A DNA stretch of 64,000 nucleotides from Macrococcoides goetzii (GTDB lineage: Bacteria; Bacillota; Bacilli; Staphylococcales; Staphylococcaceae). A program made the translations under genes and the position numbers. The DNA lies in NCBI RefSeq assembly GCF_002742385.2, contig NZ_MJBI02000005.1, positions 1 to 64,000 on the forward strand, read 5' to 3'. The notes beneath the pieces were generated by a model. That model had not been told where the DNA came from and made no database searches. It was given only the letters and a program-made list of their open reading frames with translations. Shown here one piece after another: positions 1 to 8,693 of this stretch; within the stretch, counting starts at the first letter, position 1, and every line of letters starts with the position of its first letter.

Positions 1-54
<54 letters not shown>

Positions 55-185
55 AGTTTGTTTGATAATGCTCTTTGATTGCTTATGGCAATCACTCTTG
101 GGAGTGAACTAAGTTCACTCAAATTATTGGAATTAACGTTGACATATTGTCATTCAGTTTTCAATGTTCATGTTTTAAAAATTTA
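55..185 (-). other. pre-16S leader
   Basis: Non-coding stretch between tRNA-Gly and 16S on the minus strand. It holds two short inverted repeats near 83-96 (TTGCTTATGGCAA type) and 103-120 (GAGTGAACT/AGTTCACTC type). These are likely processing or antitermination structures of the rRNA precursor. No promoter is evident on the minus strand here, so 16S is probably transcribed from upstream of the tRNAs. Confidence 0.5.
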
Positions 186-259
186 TGGAGCGGGTGATCG
201 GAATCGAACCGACAACATCAGCTTGGAAGGCTGAGGTTTTACCACTAAACTACACCCGC
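186..259 (-). tRNA. tRNA-Gly (anticodon TCC)
   Basis: The reverse complement folds as a cloverleaf: acceptor GCGGGTG pairs with CACCCGC, the anticodon loop is CTTCCAA with anticodon TCC, and the T-loop is GTTCGATTC. The terminal CCA is encoded (186-188). It lies directly upstream of 16S on the same strand, an unusual but known position for tRNAs in Firmicute rRNA operons. Confidence 0.95.
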
Positions 260-285
260 ATTATTATTATGTGTTAAAAGCAAAG

Positions 286-368
286 TGCGACCGAGAGGAT
301 TTGAACCTCCACTGGAATACTCCAACTAGGCCCTCAACCTAGCGCGTCTGCCGTTCCGCCACGATCGC
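286..368 (-). tRNA. tRNA-Leu (anticodon GAG)
   Basis: 83-nt class II tRNA with a long variable arm, read on the minus strand. Acceptor GCGATCG pairs with CGGTCGC; the anticodon loop TTGAGGG gives anticodon GAG; the T-arm contains GGTTCAAATCC. The 3' CCA is not encoded. Confidence 0.95.
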
Positions 369-413
369 GCGTTGGCATGTTCTCACTCGTTATCTCTTTT
401 AACGACAAGATTA

Positions 414-442
414 AGTATATAATGTTTTGATTAATAAGTCAA
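414..442 (-). promoter_or_regulatory. sigma-A-type promoter for tRNA-Leu/tRNA-Gly/16S
   Basis: On the minus strand: -35 TTGACT (437-442), 17-bp spacer, -10 TATACT (414-419). It lies between tRNA-Glu and tRNA-Leu and is the nearest good promoter upstream of the 16S gene, so it probably drives Leu-Gly-16S and the rest of the rRNA operon. Confidence 0.7.
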
Positions 443-505
443 CAACTTTTTAAAAGTTTTTTTAATTTCTTAAATCTTTTATTAAGATTGTTAATTTATT
501 AAAAG

Positions 506-577
506 TGACCCCTACGGGATTCGAACCCGTGTTACCGCCGTGAAAGGGCGGTGTCTTAACCGCTTGACCAAGGGGCC
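506..577 (-). tRNA. tRNA-Glu (anticodon TTC)
   Basis: The reverse complement gives a complete cloverleaf with acceptor GGCCCCT paired to AGGGGTC, anticodon loop CTTTCAC (anticodon TTC) and T-loop GGTTCGAATCC. CCA is not encoded. It has its own promoter just upstream and could be transcribed alone or read into the downstream tRNA/rRNA unit. Confidence 0.95.
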
Positions 578-598
578 GTGTTTTCAACAACGAAATTA

Positions 599-627
599 AT
601 CTTATAATGATTCAGAAATAAAGTCAA
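599..627 (-). promoter_or_regulatory. sigma-A-type promoter for tRNA-Glu
   Basis: Minus strand: -35 TTGACT (622-627), 17-bp spacer, -10 TAAGAT (599-604). The predicted start is near 592, about 15 nt before the tRNA-Glu 5' end. Confidence 0.6.
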
Positions 628-715
628 CACTTTTTATAAAAAAACTTCTCGAATTGTAAACTTTCCTATCAATCCTTTAAAAAATCATTATAAATGACAC
701 TAAAATACACAAATG

Positions 716-742
716 AAAACAGCGCACCCATGGGTACGCTGT
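716..742 (-). terminator. terminator after the SprT-like gene
   Basis: A 10-bp stem (720-729 with 732-741, one mismatch) and a two-base loop, followed on the minus strand by TTTT. It starts a few bases after the SprT-like stop codon and closes the tex/sprT-like transcript. Confidence 0.75.
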
Positions 743-745
743 GCT

Positions 746-1195
746 TTACCATACTTTTGTTATTGAGATTTCTCCCAAACACTTCGAACATTTATACTTC
801 CCTGTATTCACTTTACGTTTTCTTAAGTAAGTCTGTCCGCATTTTTTACATGCATATGTGTATTTATAACCTTTGACAGAAGGAATCATCTCACAAAATC
901 TAGGCGCTCCAACTTTTTCAGATAGATTTTTAAAGTCTTTATCGCGATGTTTATATCCTTTTCCTGCTAGATGTAAGTGATAATGCACGAGCTCATGTTT
1001 AATAATATCAACAACCGCATTCTCGCCGAAAGTAATATATTGCTTCGGATTAATCTCTATATTATGACTGTCCAATAAATATCTGCCACCAGTAGTGCGT
1101 AAGCGATTGTTAAATGTCGCAAGATGCTCAAAAGGTTTATCAAAATATTCAATGGAGATACGTTCAACTAGCTGCTGTAAATCACTATTTTGCAT
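746..1195 (-). CDS. SprT-like zinc protein
   Basis: 149-aa protein of the SprT-like family (YdcK type in Bacillus). It carries the zinc-protease signature HELVH at residues 67-71 and a C-terminal zinc ribbon with two CxxC pairs (about residues 115-138, ACKKCG and CSKC). In SprT/Spartan relatives such an architecture belongs to metalloproteases acting on DNA-bound or nucleic-acid-associated proteins; the bacterial substrate is unknown. The ATG overlaps the 3' end of tex by 11 bp, so the two are translationally coupled. The tex/sprT-like pairing is usual in staphylococci. Confidence 0.88.
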   Translation of the reverse strand: MQNSDLQQLVERISIEYFDKPFEHLATFNNRLRTTGGRYLLDSHNIEINPKQYITFGENAVVDIIKHELVHYHLHLAGKGYKHRDKDFKNLSEKVGAPRFCEMIPSVKGYKYTYACKKCGQTYLRKRKVNTGKYKCSKCLGEISITKVW

Positions 1196-3335
1196 TTGGA
1201 TCCTTCATTGTTAATGCAACTTTACCTTTATCTTCAAAGATATCTTCAATCCACACATCGACAATATCTCCGACTGACACTACATCTGTAGGATGCTTAA
1301 CAAATTTATTTGATAATTTTGAAATGTGCACTAAACCATCCTGTTTCACGCCAATATCTACAAATGCACCAAAGTCCACTACGTTACGTACAGTACCTGA
1401 TAATTTCATCCCCTTACGTAAATCTTCTATTGATAGAACATCCGACTTAAGTAACGGTGTTTCAAAATCTTCACGTGGATCTCTTCCAGGTGCAATAAGT
1501 GCTGCAATGATATCTTCTAAAGTCGGTACACCGATAGAAAGTTTATCTGATGTTTGTTCCAGATTCAGTTGATTCAGTTTTTCTTTTAATGCATCGGTAC
1601 CTAAATCCTCAATTGTCATACCAATCGATTCGATTAACGCATATGTCGCATCATAACTTTCAGGGTGTATACCTGTATTATCTAACGGTTCACTACCATC
1701 AGGTATTCGCATAAATCCGATACTTTGTTCAAACGTCTTTTTACCGAGCCTCGGAATCTTAGCAATTTCTTTATTATGTTTAATAGGTCCATTCTCTTCA
1801 CGATGCTTAATGATATTCTCAGCGACTGTAGAAGATAATCCTGAAACATACTGTAATAACGGAGCTGATGCTGTATTTACATTGACTCCAACTTTATTTA
1901 CTGCAGTTTCTACAACAAATGATAAAGCTTCATTTAACGCTTTTTGGTTAACGTCATGCTGGTATTGGCCTACACCGATAGATTTTGGATCAATTTTCAC
2001 AAGTTCTGATAACGGATCCTGTACACGGCGACCGATTGAAACCGCACTTCTCTCTTCTACCTGAAAATCAGGAAACTCTTTACGTGCTAGATCACTGGCA
2101 GAATAAACTGATGCTCCCGCTTCATTCACGATAATATATTTTACATCTAAATTATTTTCTTTAATAAGTGCTGCAACAAATTGTTCTGATTCACGACTTG
2201 CAGTACCGTTACCTATCGCGATTAATTCAACATTGTTCTTTGAAATTAACTCAAGCAGCTTCTTCTTTGATTCTGCTACTTTACTTACTGGGGGATGTGG
2301 ATAGATAACTGCTTTTTCAACAAATGTACCAAACGCATTGATTACTGCTAATTTACATCCCGTTCTGTAAGCTGGATCTAGACCAAGAATAACTTTACCT
2401 TTAAGTGGTGCTTGTAATAAAAGGTTCTCCAAGTTAACAGAGAAAATATCAATCGCCTGTGTTTCAGCTTTTTCGGTTAGTTCATTACGAATTTCACGTT
2501 CAATAGATGGTAATATTAAACGCTTTAATGCTTCTTCAATTGCCAGATCAATATATTGATTTGAATCGATTTCTTTTTTTACCATCTGTTTGCGGATATA
2601 TGTTTTTATACGTGTATCGTCGACATTTACACCTACTTTTAGTACACCTTCTTTTTCACCACGGTTAATCGCAAGTGTACGATGCGGTACAATCTTATTC
2701 ACTTTTTCTGAGTAGTCATAATACATTTCAAATACTGCTTTTTCATCTTCGGCTTTTTTCTTCTTAGTAGTTACAATCAGACCATTTGTCTCTACAAACT
2801 TTAATATGTATTCTCGATACTTCGGCTCATCTGAAATAATTTCAGCAATAATATCAATCGCACCATTGATTGCAGCTTCAACATCTTCAACCTCTTCATT
2901 TATAAAGTTTCGAGCCTCACTTACAATATCTTTCCCTTCAAAAGAAAGGATCATCTGTGCCAAAGGCTCAAGACCTTTACGCTTCGCTTCTGTAGCACGT
3001 GTCTTCTTCTTTTGTTTAAACGGACGATATAAGTCTTCTACACGTTGAAGCTTGACCTGCTCCATGATTTCCTGACGTAATTCATCTGTAAGCAAACCTT
3101 GTGCTTCAATTGTTCGGATCACATCATCTTTTCTTTTCTGTAGTGTTTCCATATAGCGATATTCAGTTTCAATATCTTTAATTTCAACTTCATCTAATCC
3201 ACCCGTTACTTCTTTACGGTAACGTGCGATAAATGGCACTGTATTCTTTTCTTCTAAAAGGTTCAATACAGATTCAATCTGTTCTTTTTTAAATGGTAAT
3301 TTTTCAATAATTAAATCAATAATATGTTTTTGCAT
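1185..3335 (-). CDS. tex: Tex family S1 RNA-binding transcription accessory protein
   Basis: 716-aa Tex protein (YdcI in Bacillus): N-terminal helical region, YqgF-like RNase H fold around residues 315-450 (ILGLDPAYRTG, then AIGNGTASRE), tandem helix-hairpin-helix near residues 490-560, and a C-terminal S1 domain (about residues 640-710, GMKLSGTVRNVVDFGAFVDI). It binds nucleic acids and affects transcription and toxin expression in other bacteria. The ATG at 3335 is chosen over an in-frame ATG 11 codons upstream because AAGGAGG sits 6 nt before it. It is downstream of the sigB terminator and overlaps the SprT-like gene. Confidence 0.95.
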   Translation of the reverse strand: MQKHIIDLIIEKLPFKKEQIESVLNLLEEKNTVPFIARYRKEVTGGLDEVEIKDIETEYRYMETLQKRKDDVIRTIEAQGLLTDELRQEIMEQVKLQRVEDLYRPFKQKKKTRATEAKRKGLEPLAQMILSFEGKDIVSEARNFINEEVEDVEAAINGAIDIIAEIISDEPKYREYILKFVETNGLIVTTKKKKAEDEKAVFEMYYDYSEKVNKIVPHRTLAINRGEKEGVLKVGVNVDDTRIKTYIRKQMVKKEIDSNQYIDLAIEEALKRLILPSIEREIRNELTEKAETQAIDIFSVNLENLLLQAPLKGKVILGLDPAYRTGCKLAVINAFGTFVEKAVIYPHPPVSKVAESKKKLLELISKNNVELIAIGNGTASRESEQFVAALIKENNLDVKYIIVNEAGASVYSASDLARKEFPDFQVEERSAVSIGRRVQDPLSELVKIDPKSIGVGQYQHDVNQKALNEALSFVVETAVNKVGVNVNTASAPLLQYVSGLSSTVAENIIKHREENGPIKHNKEIAKIPRLGKKTFEQSIGFMRIPDGSEPLDNTGIHPESYDATYALIESIGMTIEDLGTDALKEKLNQLNLEQTSDKLSIGVPTLEDIIAALIAPGRDPREDFETPLLKSDVLSIEDLRKGMKLSGTVRNVVDFGAFVDIGVKQDGLVHISKLSNKFVKHPTDVVSVGDIVDVWIEDIFEDKGKVALTMKDPNAK

Positions 3336-3373
3336 AGCTGCCTCCTTAAGATACGTATATTTTACCACAATAG

Positions 3374-3412
3374 AAAAACTGCTGAAAACAATCGCTTGTT
3401 ATCAGCAGTTTT
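3374..3412 (-). terminator. terminator after sigB
   Basis: Hairpin on the minus strand, AAAACTGCTGA paired with TCAGCAGTTTT around a loop containing a secondary ACAAGCGATTGT stem, ending in TTTTTC. It lies 4 nt after the sigB stop codon and separates sigB from tex. Confidence 0.85.
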
Positions 3413-3415
3413 AAT

Positions 3416-4183
3416 TTAACTTTTTTGAACAGCATCGCGTAACTTTTTAATCGCTGTACGTTGTAACCTTGAAACATGCATTTGACTTAATCCTATTTTC
3501 TCGCCTGTTTCTTTTTGGCTTAAACCTTCTATAAATGTGCATTGAATAATTTCTTTTTCACGATCAGACAAAATCGGTAATACTTTTTCTAAGATCATAC
3601 GCTTTTCAGTTAATTCATAACCTTCTTCAGTATCACCCATTACATCAAGTAATGTCACTGTTGAGCCATCTTTATCAGCTTCGATAGAATGATCGACACT
3701 CAGTGCATTATAACTTTGACCCATCTCCATTGCTTCCAATACTTCTTCTTCAGATGCTTCAATATAGTCAGCAATTTCTTTAATCTTAGGAGAACGGCCG
3801 AGTTCATTTGTTAACTCATCTGTCGCTTTCTTTATCTTTGGCCCGATTTCTTTGATACGTCTCGGTACGTGAACACTCCACGTTTTATCTCTTAAATATC
3901 GTTTGATTTCTCCAATGACTGTCGGCACTAAAAACGCTTCAAATTTACGGTCAAAACTTACATCAAATCGGTTAATGGCACCAAGTAAGCCGACCATACC
4001 GACCTGTACTAAATCTTCATGATGACTTTGACCTTTTGAATAGCGATATGCTAATGATTCAACTAACTTCTTATAATGCATAACAAGTTCGTTTTGAGCC
4101 ATTTCATCTTTAGTATCTTGATAAAGCTTTATCCAAGCATTTATCTCTTCTGGAGTAACATCATTATAATTAGAACTGGTCAT
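3416..4183 (-). CDS. sigB: RNA polymerase sigma factor SigB
   Basis: 255-aa general stress sigma factor. It has sigma region 2 (about residues 35-105, DLVQVGMVGLLGAINRFD), region 3 and the region 4 helix-turn-helix (about 215-250, GLSQKETGEKIGLSQMHVSR). The ATG at 4183 has AGTAGGTG 7 nt upstream; the longer TTG-initiated frame lacks a better site and overlaps rsbW by more. It is last in rsbU-rsbV-rsbW-sigB, overlapped by the rsbW reading frame's end region by a few bases. SigB is held inactive by RsbW and released when RsbV sequesters RsbW. Expression should be self-amplified from the sigma-B promoter before rsbV. Confidence 0.97.
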   Translation of the reverse strand: MTSSNYNDVTPEEINAWIKLYQDTKDEMAQNELVMHYKKLVESLAYRYSKGQSHHEDLVQVGMVGLLGAINRFDVSFDRKFEAFLVPTVIGEIKRYLRDKTWSVHVPRRIKEIGPKIKKATDELTNELGRSPKIKEIADYIEASEEEVLEAMEMGQSYNALSVDHSIEADKDGSTVTLLDVMGDTEEGYELTEKRMILEKVLPILSDREKEIIQCTFIEGLSQKETGEKIGLSQMHVSRLQRTAIKKLRDAVQKS

Positions 4184-4193
4184 GAAGTTACAC

Positions 4194-4634
4194 CTACTCC
4201 CCCGCAATATACTTTGTCATACTAATTGTAACACCGCTATCTTTCTTAACATTTACTTCATCCATTAATGATTCGATTAAGAATAATCCTAATCCACCTT
4301 CACGAATAAAATCGATATTTTCATTTTCCTGGTATGGTCCTAATTCTAATTTAGCACGTTCATAATCAAAGCTAGTACCAGAATCAGAAACGATTACTTC
4401 TACTTTGTCTTCAAAAATTACATAACCAACTAATACATCGCCTTTAACATCACCTTTGTAGGCATGTTTCACTGCATTGGTAACAGCTTCACTGACAGCA
4501 ATCTTAGTGTCTTCGATATCATCGTATGAAGCGCCAGCTCTATTTAAAATACCTGATAATGTTAATCGTACTAAGCCCACGTACTCAGCGGCTGCAGGAA
4601 ATCTCATTTCGACATAATCATATGTTTTTTCCAT
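4194..4634 (-). CDS. rsbW: anti-sigma-B factor and serine kinase RsbW
   Basis: 146-aa GHKL-type ATPase. The N box is visible as [12 protein letters not shown] and the glycine box as [11 protein letters not shown]. RsbW binds SigB and phosphorylates RsbV. The start ATG at 4634 follows GGAGGGAG and lies next to the rsbV stop codon (1-nt gap), whereas the longer frame would extend into rsbV. The stop precedes the sigB ATG by about 10 nt, with the sigB ribosome-binding site spanning the junction, which implies coupled translation of anti-sigma and sigma. Confidence 0.96.
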   Translation of the reverse strand: MEKTYDYVEMRFPAAAEYVGLVRLTLSGILNRAGASYDDIEDTKIAVSEAVTNAVKHAYKGDVKGDVLVGYVIFEDKVEVIVSDSGTSFDYERAKLELGPYQENENIDFIREGGLGLFLIESLMDEVNVKKDSGVTISMTKYIAGE

Positions 4635-4635
4635 A

Positions 4636-4962
4636 TTATTCTCCCTCCACCGGCTGGTTAACATGCATAAGATCTTTTAAACCTGTAATATCAAATAATC
4701 GTTCTATACGACTATTTACACCTAATACATACAACTCTTTATTGTTTTTATTGAGTTCTTTTAATGTACCAACAAATAAGCCTAAGCCAGTACTATCCAT
4801 ATATGTAACTTCATCAATATGTAAATGAATATCATGTGTTCCTGCACTTCTGATAGGGACTAATACTTCTTGTAATTGTGGCACAGTTGCAACATCTAAC
4901 TCTCCTGCGACTTTAATCTGATAAAAACCTTCTTGTTCAATCGTATCGATAGTTAAGTTCAT
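4636..4962 (-). CDS. rsbV: anti-anti-sigma factor RsbV
   Basis: 108-aa STAS-domain protein, the usual RsbV length. The phosphorylatable serine is in [12 protein letters not shown] (about residues 54-65). Unphosphorylated RsbV binds RsbW and frees SigB; RsbU removes the phosphate. The ATG at 4962 has AAGGAG 7 nt upstream. It is the first gene behind the sigma-B-type promoter at 5024-5048. Confidence 0.96.
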   Translation of the reverse strand: MNLTIDTIEQEGFYQIKVAGELDVATVPQLQEVLVPIRSAGTHDIHLHIDEVTYMDSTGLGLFVGTLKELNKNNKELYVLGVNSRIERLFDITGLKDLMHVNQPVEGE

Positions 4963-5023
4963 GAATATTCTCCTTAAAATCATAAAATTTATAAATACTT
5001 AAAATATTATAGTATAAATATGA

Positions 5024-5048
5024 ATACCCCCAACTTGAGGATATAAAC
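5024..5048 (-). promoter_or_regulatory. sigma-B-dependent promoter of rsbV-rsbW-sigB
   Basis: On the minus strand GTTTAT (5043-5048), 13-bp spacer, GGGTAT (5024-5029). This matches the sigma-B consensus GTTTAA-N12-15-GGGTAT with one mismatch. It lies between rsbU and rsbV, the same place as the autoregulatory promoter in S. aureus and Bacillus subtilis. Confidence 0.88.
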
Positions 5049-5051
5049 ACA

Positions 5052-6059
5052 TTATTTTGTTCTTTTTATAATTAATATTGTTAAATCATCTCTTTTTTTA
5101 GGATCACCTATCGCAATCAGTTGTTCATAGACCACTTGAACGATATCTTGCGGATGCAAATCTTTGTATTGATAAATGAAACCTAAGAGTTCTTTAGTCG
5201 TGATAAAATCACCATTCAGATGACGTATTTCAGATACACCATCCGTATAGACAATGACCATATCACCAATCTCCAGCTCCAGCTCTTCTTGATCATATCG
5301 CGTTGATGGATGTACACCAAGTACTAAACCACGTGCATCCAGTTCTTCAAAAGAATCACTTTTTTTACGATAAACGTATCCCGGCTCATGTCCAGCAGAT
5401 GCATAATAGAATTTATTGTTAATTTCTTCGTATAAACCGTAGAACATTGTGACAAACATGTTTTGGTTAACATTCTTTTCGACTACGCGATTTAATCGTT
5501 TTAAACCATCACTTGGCAACTGACTGTGACCATATGAATCCATACCGAACTTAATCATACTCATCGCAAGTGCTGCAGGAATTCCCTTCCCGATGACATC
5601 AGCGACAGCAAAGCTCATCGTACCATCTTTATGATCAATTAAGTTAAAGTAATCCCCATTAACGCGATGTGCCGGCACACTAATAGCACCAATCTGAACG
5701 TTATTAAGATGTGGAATTTGCGTTTTTAACATCGTCGTTTGTAAGCTCGCCGCTAAATCCATTTCTTTATCATGCGCTTCCATCATTCTAACGAGCGCTT
5801 TATAATCTCGGTATGAAAATCCAAAACCGATAATCATCTCTGTTAATACATCCATCGCATAATGCTGTTCAATCGCGTTATAACCAGATTCGACAACGAT
5901 ATCTTTATGAAGTATCACGATTTCTTCAGGCGATATATCAAGTTCAATCGCTTCAAAGCTTAATGTCTGAACATCTTCTAATGCTGTTTCATCTTTATGC
6001 TCGATATATTGTTTAAGAATTTGAGTATATCTTTCGACAATCTTGTCAATTTGACGCAT
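5052..6059 (-). CDS. rsbU: PP2C-type phosphatase RsbU
   Basis: 335 aa. An N-terminal four-helix RsbW-binding domain (about residues 1-85) is followed by a PPM phosphatase domain (about 120-333) with metal-binding motifs GDYFNLID, DVIGKGIPAA and VYTDGVSE. RsbU dephosphorylates RsbV-P and so activates SigB. The ATG at 6059 follows GGGAGGAAAGTTGG. No RsbR/RsbS/RsbT stressosome genes are nearby, as in staphylococci, so the input to RsbU is not apparent here. Confidence 0.95.
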   Translation of the reverse strand: MRQIDKIVERYTQILKQYIEHKDETALEDVQTLSFEAIELDISPEEIVILHKDIVVESGYNAIEQHYAMDVLTEMIIGFGFSYRDYKALVRMMEAHDKEMDLAASLQTTMLKTQIPHLNNVQIGAISVPAHRVNGDYFNLIDHKDGTMSFAVADVIGKGIPAALAMSMIKFGMDSYGHSQLPSDGLKRLNRVVEKNVNQNMFVTMFYGLYEEINNKFYYASAGHEPGYVYRKKSDSFEELDARGLVLGVHPSTRYDQEELELEIGDMVIVYTDGVSEIRHLNGDFITTKELLGFIYQYKDLHPQDIVQVVYEQLIAIGDPKKRDDLTILIIKRTK

Positions 6060-6082
6060 CCAACTTTCCTCCCTATAAACCT

Positions 6083-6123
6083 TAAAAGAGACTTTAAGAT
6101 AACTTATGTTAGCCTAAAGTCTC
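6083..6123 (-). terminator. hairpin overlapping the end of mazF
   Basis: Minus-strand stem of 11 bp with one mismatch (6113-6123 with 6088-6098) followed by TTTTAAG. The 5' arm lies inside the last mazF codons. It may attenuate readthrough from mazEF into rsbU rather than stop it fully, since the U-tract is short. Confidence 0.5.
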
Positions 6124-6471
6124 CGAGTCATCAATAGATAAATTAAGACTAATTGCTAGTGCTGCATCAACTTCCTCCATCTTCTCTTTTGGCAGGTAAG
6201 TCAACTTTTCAATAAGTCGATTTTTATCAATTGTTCTTATTTGTTCTAATAAAATCACAGAATCTTTATCTAGATGATGATTGGTCTTACCAATCTCTAC
6301 GTGGGTTGGGATTTTTGATTTATTGATTTTTGCAGTGATTGCTGCAACTATAACCGTCGGACTATATTTATTTCCTATATCATTTTGAATGATTACTACA
6401 GGTCGTTTACCGCCTTGCTCTGAACCCTTAACAGGTGACAAATCAGCTAAATAAACATCGCCGCGTTTCAT
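6109..6471 (-). CDS. mazF: type II toxin MazF (endoribonuclease)
   Basis: 120-aa MazF/PemK-family toxin beginning [20 protein letters not shown], the classic SH3-like fold with the conserved [10 protein letters not shown] strand. S. aureus MazF cleaves mRNA at UACAU; the specificity here is not readable. It starts directly after the mazE stop codon. MazEF next to rsbUVW-sigB is the staphylococcal arrangement, and in S. aureus the mazEF promoter also feeds the sigB operon. Confidence 0.96.
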   Translation of the reverse strand: MKRGDVYLADLSPVKGSEQGGKRPVVIIQNDIGNKYSPTVIVAAITAKINKSKIPTHVEIGKTNHHLDKDSVILLEQIRTIDKNRLIEKLTYLPKEKMEEVDAALAISLNLSIDDSETLG

Positions 6472-6618
6472 TTATTCACCATCAGTTTGTACTGACATAT
6501 GTTCCACATTATCATACACTTCACATTCAAGGAGATAATGTTCTGAAGCAATTAACAGGTTAATTTCAGCCATTGATTGATAACCTTCAATCAACTGTTG
6601 TTCTTGTAGTTTACTCAT
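6472..6618 (-). CDS. mazE: antitoxin MazE
   Basis: 48-aa ORF starting MSKLQEQQLIEGYQSMAEIN with GGAGGAG 5 nt upstream of the ATG; its stop abuts the mazF start. It resembles S. aureus MazE (56 aa) in the LKEGYSQMADLNLSLA-like stretch, here IEGYQSMAEINLLIASEHY, and has an acidic tail. It should neutralise MazF by binding its substrate groove. Confidence 0.9.
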   Translation of the reverse strand: MSKLQEQQLIEGYQSMAEINLLIASEHYLLECEVYDNVEHMSVQTDGE

Positions 6619-6680
6619 CTTTTCTCCTCCAGTTACACGATTAACATAATTTTATCAAAAAATTTGTGACCGTACCATTT

Positions 6681-7826
6681 TTATTTTAATAATTCATTAT
6701 ATTTTTCGACCGAACCGTCAGTATTATAAAATTTAGGTAATCTTCTACTTAAACTTGTCAACACTTCATAACTAATCGTTCCGAGTTGCGCTGCCACCTG
6801 TTCAATAGATTGCTTGCTATCCGTATGATGATCGATGATGATTGCTTGTGTGCCAACAGGTGTGCCTTTAGGTACACGCGCTATAAACTGATCCATACAT
6901 ATACGACCGATAATTTCAGCATCAGTTCCTGCAAGATTAATTTTATATCCCTGCAACTTTCGATTTAATCCATCTGCATATCCTAACGGGAATGTCGCAA
7001 CTGTTTCTTCATGTTCAGCAGTGTACGTCGCACCATAACTTATAGTATCACCAGCCTGTATATCTTTAACGAAATTCACTGTAGAAACAAGCTGCATCGC
7101 TGGCTTTAGTTTAAGTTTAGAAATGCTGCGAATATATTCAGAAGGATAGTAACCATATAAACTAATACCTAAGCGTATAGCTGTACATGCTGAAGCATCA
7201 AAACGTAAAGCTGCTGCACTATTTTGACAATGAATATATGGTGGCATTTCATTTGAATGAACGATATCTATAAATTTACTGTATGCAACTGACGCACTGT
7301 CATTCTCTTCATCAGCACAACTAAAATGCGTATATACACCTTCAAAGATTGTTTTATCGTGCGCTTGAACAAGATCAACAACTTGTTGATATTCTTGCTT
7401 ATCACGCATGCCAATGCGACCCATTCCAGTATCCACTTTTAAATGCACCCAGAATGGTTTGTCGTCTTCGTCCAGTAACCGAAGTGCCTCTTCTAACCAG
7501 GTTAATCCTGGCACAGTTAACGCTAATCTATGTTGACTTGCTTTATGTATATCTTTTGGTTCAATAATACCTAATACTAAAATTTTAGCTTTAATACCGT
7601 GCATCCTTAATTCAATTGCTTCATCAAGCGTTGCAACTGCAAAAAATTCAGCACCTTGATTATAAAGGTGTGTAGCTATTTGTACCGAGCCTAGCCCATA
7701 TCCATTTGCTTTAACTACTGCGATAACCGTCTTATTAGGATGTAATCTACCTACAGCTTTAAAGTTTTCATTGATCGCATCAAGATCAACATTGACGAAA
7801 CTCGGTCTATATATCCTGTCACTCAT
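6681..7826 (-). CDS. alr: alanine racemase
   Basis: 381-aa PLP enzyme supplying D-alanine for peptidoglycan. The PLP lysine is K39 in VVKANGYGLG; the second catalytic base is a Tyr near residue 265 in SYGATYTAEH. The ATG at 7826 is preferred because GGGGTG lies 6 nt upstream; an in-frame GTG 3 codons earlier is part of that site. The neighbour acpS lies upstream on the same strand, as in staphylococci. Confidence 0.94.
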   Translation of the reverse strand: MSDRIYRPSFVNVDLDAINENFKAVGRLHPNKTVIAVVKANGYGLGSVQIATHLYNQGAEFFAVATLDEAIELRMHGIKAKILVLGIIEPKDIHKASQHRLALTVPGLTWLEEALRLLDEDDKPFWVHLKVDTGMGRIGMRDKQEYQQVVDLVQAHDKTIFEGVYTHFSCADEENDSASVAYSKFIDIVHSNEMPPYIHCQNSAAALRFDASACTAIRLGISLYGYYPSEYIRSISKLKLKPAMQLVSTVNFVKDIQAGDTISYGATYTAEHEETVATFPLGYADGLNRKLQGYKINLAGTDAEIIGRICMDQFIARVPKGTPVGTQAIIIDHHTDSKQSIEQVAAQLGTISYEVLTSLSRRLPKFYNTDGSVEKYNELLK

Positions 7827-7882
7827 CTCTCTCACCCCATCATTTAATACTCAAATTTTATCATACTTTTTGGAATAATCCA

Positions 7883-8221
7883 TTATTCCTCTATCACAAC
7901 ATAAGCTGTTGCTACAGTTTCCGAATGTGCGATGCTCACATGTGCATCACTACCTACAATATAAGGCTTTCCATTATCATCATTTAAACAACAGATTTGA
8001 TTGAATCTAAGTTGACCAATACCTGTGCCTAATGCTTTACTATAGGCTTCCTTAACACAGAACCTGCCCGCAAAAAATTCAATCTTACGTTTTTCACTTT
8101 CAAAATGATCATACAGTTCGATTTCTTTCGGATGCAAAATACGGTCAATCATCTTTTTATTTTCAAGTGATTTACGAATGCGCTCTAATTCAATAATATC
8201 TGTTCCAATACCTTTAATCAT
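7883..8221 (-). CDS. acpS: holo-[acyl-carrier-protein] synthase
   Basis: 112-aa phosphopantetheinyl transferase. The magnesium ligands are in [12 protein letters not shown] (Asp8) and [12 protein letters not shown]. It transfers 4'-phosphopantetheine from CoA to apo-ACP for fatty acid synthesis. The ATG overlaps the end of the upstream PH-domain gene by 8 bp. Confidence 0.96.
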   Translation of the reverse strand: MIKGIGTDIIELERIRKSLENKKMIDRILHPKEIELYDHFESEKRKIEFFAGRFCVKEAYSKALGTGIGQLRFNQICCLNDDNGKPYIVGSDAHVSIAHSETVATAYVVIEE

Positions 8222-8693
8222 GACTTCTCCTTACATCGAGGTTGTTCATTTTTTGATGGATATATGCTTTTAATGTTTCGGCTTCATGTTCATGGACATA
8301 AGGTATTTCCATATCATTTTCTGCGGTAATAATTTTTAATGACTTAATATTAAAACGCTTCATGATAGGACCTTGCTCCATTTCAACATTTTGAATCGTT
8401 ACATAAGGCACAATCAACTTTTCTTTATTCCAGATGCCGTTTAATGTTGTAATTTCTTCTTCTCCTAATTGAAATAGTGACGTTTCATAAGTCAGTTTAG
8501 GAAATACAAAGAAATCCAGAACAAAGATTATCAATCCGATTAATGCTATTCCGATAAATACATATGGATGAATCGGAATAAAATTTTTAAATTGAATAAA
8601 CCATAAAACTGCTAAGACAATTAAAAAGACACTTGCGGTTAAACATGCACCAATCTTCATTAATTTTAGACTATCTCTATGCATCTTATTCAT
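8214..8693 (-). CDS. PH-domain membrane protein (YdbS-like)
   Basis: 159-aa protein with two hydrophobic helices (about residues 15-35 and 42-62) followed by one bacterial PH-like domain (bPH2/DUF304; [10 protein letters not shown], then [20 protein letters not shown]). The start at 8693 has AAAGGAG 10 nt upstream and overlaps the preceding gene by 8 bp. It is third in an operon of three related genes. Bacillus YdbS/YdbT homologues are tied to resistance to membrane-active peptides; that role is not shown here. Confidence 0.82.
   Translation of the reverse strand: MNKMHRDSLKLMKIGACLTASVFLIVLAVLWFIQFKNFIPIHPYVFIGIALIGLIIFVLDFFVFPKLTYETSLFQLGEEEITTLNGIWNKEKLIVPYVTIQNVEMEQGPIMKRFNIKSLKIITAENDMEIPYVHEHEAETLKAYIHQKMNNLDVRRSHD

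Noticed and set aside
694-876. 60-aa plus-strand ORF over the SprT-like terminator
   Set aside because: Antisense to the zinc ribbon coding region and the terminator; no ribosome-binding site.
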